A model generated the notes under the pieces. That model had not been told where the DNA came from, did not search any database, and worked only from the letters and a program-made list of their open reading frames with translations. Positions 38,300-49,506 of a stretch of 64,000 nt of DNA are shown here, piece after piece. The stretch is taken from positions 929,788 through 993,787 of the forward strand of contig VXAA01005247.1 of assembly GCA_013399115.1 (NCBI GenBank). The letters run 5' to 3'. How positions within the stretch are numbered: position 1 is the stretch's first letter; every line of letters begins with the position of its first letter. This stretch comes from Anseranas semipalmata. Its lineage: Eukaryota; Chordata; Aves; Anseriformes; Anseranatidae. The translations under genes and the position numbers were made by a program.

Positions 38300-38759
38300 A
38301 TTAGTGTCCAAAGGAGGGCTATGAAGATGGTGAAGGGTCTAGAGGGTCAGGTGTATGAGGGGTAGCTGAGGTGCCTTGGTTTGTGCAGCCCAGAGCAGAG
38401 GAGGCCGAGCGGAGGCGTCATGGGGCCTGCAGCTTCCTCACGAGGGGAGCGCAGGGGCAGGCCCTGAGCTCTGCTCTCTGGTGACAGCGACAGGACCCGA
38501 GGGAACGGCATGGAGCTGTGACAGGAGAGGGTCAGGCTGGGTGTTAGGGAAAGGTTCTTCACCGAGAGGGGGGTCGGGCACTGGAACAGGCTCCCCAGGG
38601 ACGTGGTCGTGGCACCGAGCCTGCCGGAGCTCAAGGAACATTTGGACAACGCTCTCAGACACAGGGTCTGATTTTCTGGGGTGGTTCTGTGTGGAGCCAG
38701 GAGCTGGAATCTGACCCTGGTGGGTCCCTTCCAACTCAGGACATCCCGTGATTCTGTGC
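38300..38759 (+). mobile_element. CR1 LINE 3' fragment, about 460 bp
   Basis: Longer 5'-truncated CR1 in FRMD4B intron 1, + orientation. Diagnostic words in order: GGGCTATGAAGATGGTGAAG, CAGCCCAGAGCAGAGGAGGC, CTGGGTGTTAGGGAAAGG, TTCTTCACCGAGAGG, CACTGGAACAGGCTCCCCAG, TCAAGGAACATTTGGACAAC, GGTCCCTTCCAACTC, and the terminal ATTCTGTG at 38751-38758. No intact reverse-transcriptase frame remains. It sits in the same orientation as the host gene. Confidence 0.96.
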
Positions 38760-39384
38760 TTTAGCTTTCCAGTAGTCTGGGAAGCAGCTGTGTGATTTCC
38801 TTTAAGATGAGATTCCCGGAGTCCCAGGTACTAAACATTAGCCGTTGATTCAGGAGTGATTTCAGGAGTTGGATTAGTTGGAGGCTTTTCATGTTTTTTA
38901 ATTAGCTGCTGGAAGAAAATTAGGACTTGTTTTTACATGCAGACTACCATGATGATTTTGAAAACTACACACTATTTTTTTTTTAAAACCAGTCCCAGGG
39001 TAAGTGTGTGATTTTGCATTATATATAACTGGGAGTGATGTGGGCCACTGCTAAAAGGGGCTTTATTCTCCTGAGCTCCCTGCTCCCTCTTCTCCTTTGC
39101 CTCAGAGCTTACAGCAGTGCAGCTCAGTGCAGCTTGCTGACCCGCTGGAAAACTGATTTAGGTGGTGGTTTTCCCTTGAGAAAAGGGGCCGCAGTGGGGA
39201 TTGCTGGGATGCCCCTTGCAGCAGCCTTCCCCGCATCTGCCCTGCTCCAGTGGGTGCAGCTCTTTACACGGCGCTGCACCCATGGGGCAGGGCTGGCTGC
39301 AGCTCCACGGGTGGGCCCGAGCATCCGCGGCTGCTCCTCCCTCCGAGCAGAGTTGTGAGCACTCAGCCCTTCTGAAAATCACTC

Positions 39385-39500
39385 TGAAGCTGTGTCCTTC
39401 CATTTCCTCATCAATAAAACCAGGGATAATTATATCTTGCCTGTCTTCAGGGGTGTTGTGATGTTTAATAGCTTTTAAGGTACATTGTGATCACCTTGGG
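39385..39500 (+). repeat. Probable MIR 3' half fossil
   Basis: TTCCATTTCCTCATCAATAA, then CAGGGATAATTATATCTTGC, then GGGTGTTGTGATGTTTAATA follows the 3' half of MIR (tttcctcatctgtaaaatggggataataata...gttgttgtgaggattaaatga). It is the most extended of the MIR-like matches here. Confidence 0.55.
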
Positions 39501-39591
39501 TAGCTGAATAGGAGAAGCACAGGTTATGGTTGGTATTTCTTTTATGTTTTAATCTTGCCAGCAACCTTCCTCTCTCCTCAGCACAAGGCTT

Positions 39592-39604
39592 TGTGTGTGT
39601 GTGT
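39592..39604. repeat. Short TG run
   Basis: About six TG units. Confidence 0.8.
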
Positions 39605-41750
39605 TTGCTATAATAGAAACCTTTTTTACTTAACAATAGACAACTGAGGCAATTAAAACAGTCAGAAGTGATTAATGTGATTTCACTGGGTAAAAAGCTA
39701 AAGCAGCTAGCAATTAAATAATGGCAACCCTTTTGCTATCTCAGAGCAACAGACGGGGAGTGATTTAAAAACACTATTGGATCTGACACTTCACAACAGG
39801 GGTAGATTGGTAACAGTATGTCAGAGCCAGAAATGCGCACCACCTTGAAGGGTACGCTGATGAAATGATTAATTGATGGTAGCGTGAGGCTCATTTATGC
39901 ACGTGCAATGGCAGACCTTCAGCCCTAGGTAACAAATGGACCTGTGATGGATTGGAGGGCAACAGACAGCGTGTTCAGTGAGCCGATGAATCACACGGAG
40001 CTCGCTGGGAGCCAGCGCGGGGACGCTGCAGCTTTGTTTCCAAAACCTGGAGGAGGAAGCTGGAAGCGGTCCCTTGTAGGGATGCAGCCGTGGTTCGCAC
40101 GGGACTATCGCTGGTGTCTCCGTGGTGGTGCAGCTGCTGGTCTGTGCCCCTGCATGCACATGCTGCCTGAGGTCTCCTCATCTGGCACTTTTGTGCAAAT
40201 TCACATTCGCAGCAGTACAAGAAATGCAGAGGAAAGTATTTTTTCCAGTTAGACTTGCTCTGCTAATGGTCCTTTCATCAGTATCACTGTTTTGGTGAGC
40301 AACGTGATGATACATATAAATACATCTGTAGTTTTAGTAATGGCGTATCTTGCCGGTGTTGGTGCCACAGGTGCTCTGTCTCCATTTTCCCCACACAAGA
40401 CAGAGCTGTGCCTGCAGACATTCATCTCCAGGCTCTTTGTAGAGCTGCTCGGGAAAAGGCTCTCATGAGTTTTGCTCAAAATGAGCTCAATTAGTTTAAA
40501 CAATAAACTTTTGTTAATTCGGCTTCTTATGGCTGAGAGGGGCTGGCTGGTTCCAGCAGAGGCTGTGTGCTGCAGCCCTCGCTGCATGCAGCAGGGCCAG
40601 TGCTGGGGGGAGGCGAGAGGGCTCTTCAGTTGTACTGGGATGGGGTGAGGGAAGGCTTTATTTTCATTGATTTTTAAGTCTTTACAAGTTATGGGTGTGC
40701 AGCAGCCTGGGGCTGGCTCCTGCAGCAGAACCCTGCCACCATCACAGGGCTGTGCCAGAAGGAACCGCTGTGTCTGCTGCCTGATCCCTCGGGGAGCCCC
40801 TGCCTGAGCAATCCTCGGCCTCTGCTCAGAGCTCGGGATTTACAGCCTGCGAGAAGCTGGTGCTGGCAGGAACACGGGTTACTCTGAGGCTGCGAGAAGC
40901 GATACAAAAGCCAGGTTTCCTTTAGCAGCCCTTGCCCCCAGAGCTGTGCAGCTGGTCCTCTGCCTGCACTGTCCGGAGCCCATAATTAGAACAGAGTTTA
41001 AATAATGTAAAAGCTTTTGTGGAAACATATTACATTTCAGAGGGCAGATATTAAAAGGGCGTAATAATGTGCAGCTATTTCTGAATTGTTCTCCTGTGAA
41101 GAGGAGAGAGACATTGTTTGCAATAGATAAATGTGACACGAAGTGGGAACCAAGGCAGTCCGGACGTCACAGCAGAGGCTGCACGTCTCTCCTGTTCTTA
41201 ATCATGTGGCTCAGGCATCGCTCTTGGCATGTACACGTCTGTATGGAAGCATCCTGTCGAGGCAGCAGCTTCTAATCCTCATGAGAAGTTATCCTGGGGA
41301 GAGCAATAATGTGCTGGTGCAGGCTCCATCCAGGCTGGAGACCAGGTCCTGGTCAGCAGACCGAATTTAGGCTGACCTGTCTGCAGGGTTGGATGGATGG
41401 AGGTTTCTTAGGTCCCTGGACATCTCCACTTGTCGCCAGAGCAGAAGGCCGTTGCTGCCACTTGCGGCTGCAGTATGAGCCAGGATGGTTCATCCTCAAA
41501 TTAAATTCACTCAAATTCCAGCTCTCATAGCTTATACCTGATCGTGAGAGCTGCTAAGCGCCTTTAATTGTGCTTGGAAGCTGCTGGAAGCTGGTGGGAG
41601 CTGAGTGCTGAGGCAGCTCCCCGGCCTGGGTCCTTGGAGAAGGACGCTGCCGCACGCCGTCCTTGCCGCTGAGCCGCACGTGGCCCTGCGCAAACCAGTG
41701 AAGTCGCAGCTCCTCCCGTTCCTGACAGTGCTGTGTTGCTGTCTTTGCAG

Positions 41751-41816
41751 ATGACAGAGGGCCGGCACTGCCAGGTGCATCTCCTCGATGACAGGAACTT
41801 GGAGCTGCTGGTTCAG
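41751..41816 (+). CDS. FRMD4B: FRMD4B coding exon 2 (start of FERM F1 lobe, residues 55-76)
   Basis: 66-nt exon, phase 0 on both sides, preceded by a pyrimidine-rich acceptor ending TTTGCAG and followed by donor GTAAAG. It encodes MTEGRHCQVHLLDDRNLELL plus VQ, the first beta strands of the ubiquitin-like FERM F1 lobe (CQVHLLDD, LELLVQ). This segment is shared by FRMD4A and FRMD4B. The exon begins exactly with ATG, so a transcript using a different noncoding first exon could start translation here. Because its length is divisible by three, skipping it would keep frame but remove the first F1 strands. Confidence 0.95.
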
Positions 41817-42424
41817 GTAAAGATTCCTCCGGTTTGGGTGCTGGTAGCATGGCCAGGCCCAGGGCAGGCCCATTTTTATTCTGCTCTAATAATGCCCCGC
41901 GTAACTCTGCTACTTTGCAGGGAGCGGGGAGCATCACCGAAACATTTGACCATCAGTGAAGTCTTAAGCCATGCTGAAGTCCGACTGAAAAAGTTGTGCT
42001 GGGGCTCCAAAGTCCCACTGATTTCTGTGCTGCGTGGCTGTTAAAGGGGAGATTTAAGCTGCTAAGTCGCACAGACCTCTATAAATTGTCACCTTCCACT
42101 GTGTGTTCCTAATTTGTCCTTTAGTTGATTAAAACTAAATTGTTTTTTGCACTAGTGGCCAGATTTCCCTGCTTGTTTTTAGGAGCGCAACTCAGGGCTG
42201 AAGCTGAAAGTGATATTTGAAGAAAGAAGTTGTATCTCTTACTAGAGCAACTAATAGAAATGGAGGCACGCAGCCCCTCCTCAGACCTGAATTAGCAGCA
42301 GGGTTTTTTCACGAGGTTTTTAGCTTCCTTGTCTGCAGTTATGTCAGTGCTTGCAGAGAAGATTTTTATTATAAATGAGAAATCTGAACTGAAATGAATT
42401 AAATGGTCTTGATTCTTTCAACAG
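41817..42424 (+). other. FRMD4B: FRMD4B intron 2 (608 nt)
   Basis: Short intron, GTAAAG to TTCAACAG. The exon 2 reading frame stays open for 75 further codons into it, to a stop ending at 42044. The remainder is AT-moderate noncoding sequence with nothing recognisable. Confidence 0.85.
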
Positions 42425-42519
42425 CCCAAGCTTTTGTCTCGAGAGTTACTGGATCTAGTGGCCTCACACTTCAACCTGAAAGAAAAGGAGTATTTTGGGA
42501 TAACATTTATAGATGATAC
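42425..42519 (+). CDS. FRMD4B: FRMD4B coding exon 3 (FERM F1 lobe, residues 77-107 and part of 108)
   Basis: 95-nt exon entered in phase 0 and left after two bases of a Thr codon. It encodes PKLLSRELLDLVASHFNLKE followed by KEYFGITFIDD. This is the F1 helix (ELLDLVASHFNL) and the following strand (EYFGITF). The wording GITFIDDT is the FRMD4B form; FRMD4A has a different sequence here. The acceptor is TTCTTTCAACAG and the donor is a full-consensus GTAAGT at 42520. Confidence 0.95.
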
Positions 42520-44677
42520 GTAAGTATGCTAATTTGTTTTAAAGAGCTGTGGGATTTTTGCAAAGTGAAACCTATCCCAGACACTGGCAGCTCAGATTGA
42601 TGGAAAATGACTTTTTGAAGAAAGATTTTCTTCTCTTGTGCTTGCACTGTTTGGATGACGAAAAGGAAAGGTACCAAACAGAAAAATATTTGGAAAATTT
42701 CTTGCTGTCATAAAAAAGAAAATACTTGTAAAATCCCTTCCTGACACTTTCACTTTTCCTGTTCATCTTACAAGATGAAAAAACTGATTCAGAAATAATT
42801 TCCCACGTGAACACCCCCAGCTTCCCTACTCTGCACTTTTAATAACAACAAGAAGTATTTGCATTTATTTTCAAAACAAATTGCTTCTATTGCTTTCCAC
42901 GTTAGTCTCAAATGTATTATCAATGAGTCTTTTAAACCCAAATGTCCTTAACAACTGTGAAATATGAAGGTAGGCTTTCCCGTAAACAACTTTCCTTTTT
43001 CTTGCCTGTTACTTTTAGCTTATCCAACCTATTCTGCAGAATGTCAAAAAGAGCAGCAAATGCACAGCTCTCCCTTCCTGCACCATCGCAGGCATGCGGC
43101 AGTGTTGGGCACGACCGTGCTGCAGCGGTGAGAGTGCTGCATCCAGTTACAGCTTCTGGGGTGGGCAAGATGCTACAGCCAGAAATCTGCTTCTGCTGTG
43201 TTAGCATAGAGCCAGCTGGGTTAATTGAAATCTCAGCTGTTGTTTAGATGGATCTGTCAGAATTGCTCTGAAATGCTTTTCCAGATGTGGTGGGTGCAGC
43301 CCAGCTTTTGGGTGTCTGCTCCCCAAGGGCCAGTGTCTTTAGAGGTGTTACCTGGCAGCTCCCTGAAAGTGTAGGAGCAAAACTGCGTAAGGTAGAGGCA
43401 GAAATGGAGTTGTGCACTAATACAGACCCTAAATAAACCTTTTCTCGTCCAATGAGAATAACACTAGTACCTGTTGCTCTCTCTGCTGCCTCTTTTATGG
43501 GGTCTTGGATGGGAGCCTGTACCTACAGACCAGGTTGGAGCTGAGTTTGGGGCCACCCTGAAGAGGCAGCTCACATCGCAGGTGCAGGACTGGCTGCTGG
43601 GGCTTACAGGGGTGGTAGGAGCCACTTGCCTCTGGAGCCCTAACTGCAGCAGTATATTAAGTTGCTCTCATCTTGAGTATTTTTGCCACATCTTTGTCCT
43701 TTCAACTGTTGGAAGATACCTTCTTCCAGCTCTTCTGTAAATCCCTTGAGAGTGCTGTTTGTGCGTGGCTTTTTCTCCACAGAAGAGCTGCCATGAAGTT
43801 CTTCTGGAGGTTTTTGGTTGCTGGCGCTCCCTTGTGGTGAGCTTCCTTCAAGTGCTGCCAGGGGATTACCTAAGAGCTGTTGGCTTCCCCAAAACCACCT
43901 GTGGGACTCCAAAGTCTCCCTTGGGTGTGCAGGGCTGGGTGCTCGGAGTGAGCGTGTGGCCTCTGGAGGGCAGCCATGCTCCGTGACTGGACAGCCCCAA
44001 CATTTTGGGGCAGCAGCAGGCTCCTGGGCTGCCCCGAGGGCCCAGGGTCCTGAGGGAGGTTACTGGGGCTTGGGGGATTTATTTTATTTTTATTTTATTT
44101 GGCTTGCTTCCAATTTCATGTGGGGAGGCCCCTGCAGAGAGCACGGTTTTATACAGTTGCCTCATTAAATGAGTGTGCCCGTGGTAAGGCTCCCTGCTCT
44201 GGAGTGGGGTCCTGTGTGAAGCTGGGGCTGGTGGTTGTGAAGAACGCGAACAGGCTGGGATGTGACAGCAGAGCTGGGCGCTTCCAGTGCAGCCGGAGAG
44301 AGCAGACCGGTTTTGAAGGCATGCAAACCTCCAGCCTCTGCTACAGATCAGATCGCCTCGCTAGGCATGAGAAGTCAGTGGAAGTCCCCCCATTTATAGC
44401 AAAGGATGGCCCACTTATTTTTTCTGGGTGCTGTGCTATGACTTTTGTACTACAGCTGAAAACACAGCTGTAAAGAGTGTTCTCTAATGTCCAAAAGTGG
44501 ATTATGTCAACATCTGAAAGTTAGGGAAATAGAAAAGAATTTGAACTGCTTGCCTGCCTCAGAGCTGAATTTTGCACTTTTTTAAAGTAACGCTTGGAGT
44601 AAACACGAGCACTGGAAAGACTGCATTTCGGTATTTCCCTTCCCAGTTTTAACCGTCTCCCCAATATGTTTCTGCAG
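42520..44677 (+). other. FRMD4B: FRMD4B intron 3 (2,158 nt)
   Basis: GTAAGT to TTTCTGCAG. Contains an ATTT/ATTTT simple repeat at 44077-44100. No other element or exon is recognised. Confidence 0.85.
44077..44100. repeat. ATTT/ATTTT simple repeat
   Basis: Five successive A-plus-T3-5 units. Confidence 0.85.
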
Positions 44678-44770
44678 AGGTCAGAGTGTCTGGCTGCAGC
44701 TGGACCACAGAGTCCTGGATCATGACTTGCCCAAGAAACCAGGTCCAGCAACTTTGTATTTTGCTGTTAG
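44678..44770 (+). CDS. FRMD4B: FRMD4B coding exon 4 (end of F1 lobe, residues 108-138 and part of 139)
   Basis: 93-nt exon; its first base completes Thr108 and its last two bases begin Arg139. It encodes GQSVWLQLDHRVLDHDLPKK followed by PGPATLYFAV. The WLQLDHRVLDHDLPKKPGP block is the FRMD4B version of the F1 C-terminal strands; FRMD4A differs (RRVLEHDFPKKSG). The donor GTGAGT at 44771 is strong; the acceptor is TTTCTGCAG. From memory, mammals have GQQNW where this has GQSVW, so two residues before the Trp appear diverged. Confidence 0.95.
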
Positions 44771-47700
44771 GTGAGTAATTGTTTCCACAAAGAAAACAGT
44801 ACCCAGTTGGTTCATTTATCACCAGCGCTTTTTGTTTAAAAGAACTGATTACTGATTTGATAAAGGAAATAAATGTCAAAGCAATACATTATTTTTAGAA
44901 GGCGATTAAGTCCTGGGTAAGTGGTGCTTTCTTTTGTGTTTAGCTATGAAATAAGGTAGTTTGGAGCCTGCTACTTTTTAAACTGTTATTAGCACATTGT
45001 TCCTTGTTTGTTTAACACCCCCCTTTTAAATCTTTTTTTTTTTTTGCCTGACTTGTCTTTAATAGTGCTAAATTTTGATAGTTTGTTTAAACAATCATAC
45101 TTTTTCATGTTCTTATGTTTACTTAAGGTTTGTCAGTACTTGAAAGGGATTGCTGATGGCTTCTTTGCTCACAAAGCTTAAACCAGTCCCCAGGAGAGAA
45201 TAAAATCCCTGGCAAAGTGATGATTTTGGCCAAAGTAATTGCTTTACTTTAGGGCTTTTTTTTCTGGCAAAGCTCTGCTGTTCAGGATGCATTTTTTCAG
45301 GCCTGTAACAGACAGAGCTGTGCTGGCAGAAAAGACGAAGCATCATATTCTTAATATTGTTGAAGTTTTTATTTTTGTTTTCCTTACAGTCTGTGAGGAA
45401 AATGAGAGCAGACTGACCTCATTCACTTTTCATATCAAGATTTATGCCTTGTGTGCTTAATTATCTGAAGCACTTCCAAAGCAGAGCCTGTTGTGTAGTT
45501 TGGTCAGTTGGCACCATCACCCTGCCACGTCCTTTGCATCCTAGACACTGAGAGAATGGTTCAAACAAATGGCACTTTGTTTTTGCTGAACACGTGCTTA
45601 TTTGTGATGGAGTTCAGAGCTTCTCTTCCTCCTCTCTTCCCCACTTTTAACAGAAAGGGAAAAAATACATTTAAAAAGGGATAATGGGCTCTTCAAAATA
45701 TTCACTTTTTGAGGACCTAGGAGGCTAAAATCTATGACTGGACATGGTCCTTTCTGTATGCCCTACCCACTGGGGGCTGCCATGCCCTCGCTATTGAATT
45801 GTCACCTCCTTATACACGATAACATGCAGGACGGTTGAAGGATTTTGATCAGTCTGAGGATCTTCTCAGCAGGTAACACTGATCTTGACTCCTGTGACTC
45901 TTGCCAGGGCTTAAATTATCTCCCAGACCCTCTCAGGAGTGGAGAGCACAAGAAAGCTGTAAAGACAACCGTATAACTTGACTGGTTCTGTGGCTGGAGT
46001 TAATGTCGTTGGCTCGTGATGTTCATTTTTGCCCCCTCCATTGTGAGATGGTCCTCTGCAGGACAGGGTGTGCAGAGACCTGGGCAAGAGTTAATGCATG
46101 AAGAGTGGGCTTGGAAAGATCAACTTTTAGAAGCTAATTTTAAGCCTGACTGCTCCAGGGTCATGAGATCCAAAAGAAGCAATTAGGAGCCAAGGAAGAG
46201 GGCAGTGAGCAGGAAGCTTGTGCAGAGCAGGAGGGGGATACAGAAATAATTAGAAATATAAAAACTATCTCATGGTAAAAAATAGATATTCCAGCAGAAA
46301 TGTCACTTCAAAATGTGCAGCACTCTACTTTGTCACAACTCTTTGGATGAGTGACTCCAGGCCTTTGCTCGATAACATATGCCTTGGGTGGTTGGTTCAG
46401 ACGCTTATCTCATGTGAACACATTTGCCCTGTCATAGTCTATTCTTTAATTAAACTCCCATGAGAGCAGTTGGAGGCTGGGATGGAGAAGCACAGCAGGG
46501 ATGGGAGGGACGGGCAGTGTAGAGGTGATGGGCAGCAGGCACCAGCGCTTGGTCACGTTCCCCTGGCCTGGCCATGCATGAGGTGACCCCAATGGATGCA
46601 GCTACAGGGTGTCCCTCGGGCTGGGCGAGTGGGCATGGACTGGAGAGGGGGTAACGGATGCTTGTTGTGTGTCAGGGAGGGGGAAAGGTGCCAACAGCCC
46701 GTCTGAGCAGTCCTTCACTAGCTCATGGTTTGAAATGGGTGCAGCCATAGATAGAACAATAATCCTTCGGTCATTTCATTTGAAATGGAAGCATAAGCGC
46801 AGGGCGGTGAGCTGCTGTTTTTGTAACAAGCGGCAGATGTGCAACAGCATCAGTTCTCGGTACCTCAGTGCAGCACTGGGAGATTTCCAGCAGCAGCACT
46901 GGAAATGTGGAACATCCCCAGGTGCCTGGTTATGCCTCTCCTTTTGTTCACAGCTCCTAGGCCCTGAGCTTTTGCCATTCACTAATGAAACACATCATAA
47001 ATCATTGCAGGTTTTAATTATTTTTCTTCAGTTAGCATAAACTCCAGTAATGTACATTTTTCATATGGTACGCACAGCTGCTGAAGGGCTGTGTGATGCA
47101 GATTTAGGACTTCTAAAAGCATCATTCTAGTTTCAAGGGTGCTGACAGCATCAGAAATAAAAGGAGAACACTTTATTGTGTTTCAAAACACGCCTGTCAT
47201 CCCTTGAACATCCTTATCTCTGTGGCCTGGTGTTCCCCATCTGTACCACAGTGATAAGAGCATACAGCTCATGCCATGGAAGAAGTGAAGCACCCAGATC
47301 TGCCTAGGGTAGCGGCAGTGCCTTCGCTAAATCGGTGGCTCCTACAATCTCCTGCTCTAACAGCTGTGACCGGGTGCTGCCCCTCTTCAGAGCAGGAGAG
47401 TTCTGCCCTGCTCATGAGGATAACAGTAAGCCGTCTCCAATGTTCTTAGCTGAAAGAAACTGCAAGTGCAAATGAAGCCATTGGCTGAGGAAAATTCTCT
47501 TTTCAGCAGGGTGGAGGGAGGCTTTAGCAGGTTAAGGAAGGCGCTTGCTCTAAGTGCTGGTCTGGCAGCAGGTTGGGCGAGGACCAACAGAGGTTCTTGC
47601 ATGCTGATATTCTGCATTTCTGGAGAGAAACATGACTATCTGAAGTGAAGTTTAGCATAGCTGTTGGAAAAAAAATGATATTGGGTGTGATCATGAGAGG

Positions 47701-49421
47701 GTAGCAGTACCTGTGGCTCCTCTCAGTGAGAGGTGAGTCATGGAAATGTGACATAGCCTTGCAAATGTCTGGGGCTGGCTGCTGGGCTTGGGGTCTGTCC
47801 CTTGGACAGGCTGCATGCCTGTAAAGTGGGCAAATTACGCATCCTGCAGGGGCATTCTGTGGAGTTCTTTACAATTAATTTGATGGAACATGCTGTAGAA
47901 ATGCAAAATATTAAAACAATTACTATTTAATATATTGTTTGTCTCAAGTTACAGCATAAATACTGCATTAAATTCCTAGCAAGTGCAGCAGATACTGGCT
48001 TTACTGCTTCCTACCAGGCACTCTGTGCTGCTGCTGTGCACTTTTCCCAGCATCTTACAAATCATCCATATGAGATCCGTGCCCAGAGCAGGAGGCTGCA
48101 AGGAGCCTCAGGAGCACAGTGGGGCTCTGCAAGGAGTCGGCTCTGAGTGTGGCAGGCTGTGTGGTCTGTGTTAGCCATCCAGGTCTCCTGACCCAAAGGC
48201 GAGAAGTTGAGAAGCCCTGGTGTGGTCTGCGCTGCCGGGGTGGCGGTGGTTGCCCCAACTCTTTGCTTGGCTGAAAAAAGAAGTGTGCCTTCTGTCTAGC
48301 ATCGGGTGGGAGAGTCTGGGCCCAATCTGTAATGAGCTGGCTGTTGATAATGAAGCACAGGCATCCTGCTTTTACATCCAGCTAAAGGAGGATTGATAGG
48401 ACCATGTTCACACAAATTTGTCTCTTTAAACTGACTTGGCGGTTCCACGCTCCTCAAATTAGAGACATGTTTTCTCCGCATCTTTCAGTGCGTCTCAGCT
48501 CTGTTTAGTTTGATGCCCTGAGTGAGTCAGAGGTGCACAGACAAGTTGTGTATGGTTTGCAGAGTGCCAGCTGCATGCATAATGTTTGGCGTAGCTGTGT
48601 AACAAATCAGGACACATCTGCTAACCTTGGCTGGGCCGGAGTAACCAGTCATGGAATCACTTTATTGCTCTGCCGTGCAAGTCGCTTGTTTGTATGTGAA
48701 CTGTATACTGTAAATCTGCTCTGGTGGCAAATTTTGCTCCAAATGTCTTTGGAGGCTGGGAGGTTGTAGTGGGATTAGCTGCTGCTTTGTGGGGTGCTGG
48801 CTTTCCGTTGCTGGCTGGTTCACTTAGGATGATGCCTGTTCGAAGAAATGGGGATGAGTAGCAAGCTCTGGGTTTCCAGGTATGCTGCGGCCACTGCCAG
48901 GCTGCATCCCGATGGCCAGTGCTCCTGGTGGGCATCGCCAGGTTGGGTGTGCCTTGCAGGCTGGGGCCAGCCCTGAAGCTTTCCTCGTGAGCTGTTTGCT
49001 TGCCCCTTGGAGCAATGTTGAAGATGATGCTGAGTGAGCTCTGACCCCTCTCCTCCAGCACAGCGTGAGGCTGTTTTCCCAACCTGTAACACAGTTTTGA
49101 GTTACCTTTTCCATTTCTGTGTTTTTGTCTGCTTAGGAGGGATGGGGCTTGCTTCTTTAAACCTCAACAGGGTTTTCAAATGAGATGAGAAGTCATCAGC
49201 TACTTATGATCCACTGAACAAAAGGAGTTTGTTGTTCGCTGCATGCTGTTGGCCCATGATTTTCTGCTTGTTCCCTCCTAATAGGCAGGAAATGAAGTGC
49301 AGTAGCTTGTAGTTCCTCTGTACCATTTTATTGCTAGAGAACGTAATGCTGAGGAAATAAAAGGGTTTGGGAGGAAGATGAAACCTATTTGAGAAAGTAA
49401 CCTTTTTGTTCTTTTTATCAG
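44771..49421 (+). other. FRMD4B: FRMD4B intron 4 (4,651 nt)
   Basis: GTGAGT to TTTTTATCAG. A weak MIR-like word order appears near 47217-47262. Otherwise I see ordinary noncoding sequence with AT-rich patches. Confidence 0.85.
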
Positions 49422-49506
49422 GTTCTACATTGAAAGCATTTCCTTTCTCAAGGACAAAACGACGGTAGAGCTCTTCTTCCTGAATGCCAAGTCCTGTGTA
49501 CACAAG
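49422..49506 (+). CDS. FRMD4B: FRMD4B coding exon 5 (F1/F2 boundary, residues 139-167)
   Basis: 85-nt exon; the first base completes Arg139, then it encodes FYIESISFLKDKTTVELFFL and NAKSCVHK, ending in phase 0. This is the linker into the F2 lobe and the start of its first helix (TTVELFFLNAK). The sequence is near-identical to mammalian FRMD4B as I remember it. The acceptor has a long pyrimidine run (CTTTTTGTTCTTTTTATCAG) and the donor is GTAAGG at 49507. Confidence 0.95.

Larger units (their letters stand above)
24899..41750 (+). other. FRMD4B: FRMD4B intron 1 (16,852 nt)
   Basis: Begins GTATGG and ends TGTCTTTGCAG. I find no convincing exon inside. Contents that can be named: the tail of the CpG island (to about 25275), a purine-rich tract (29940-30200), a G-rich tract (32850-33090), probable MIR fossils (33289-33347 and 39385-39500), CpG-rich spots at 34500-34665 and 36235-36350, a CR1 fragment (38300-38759), and a TG run at 39592-39604. 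The rest is unremarkable noncoding sequence. Open frames up to about 190 codons occur, mainly in GC-rich or purine-rich stretches, and look like chance. Confidence 0.85.

Noticed and set aside
47217..47262. MIR-like words in intron 4
   Set aside because: Only TGTTCCCCATCTGTA and GTGATAA fit; too short and diverged to call.
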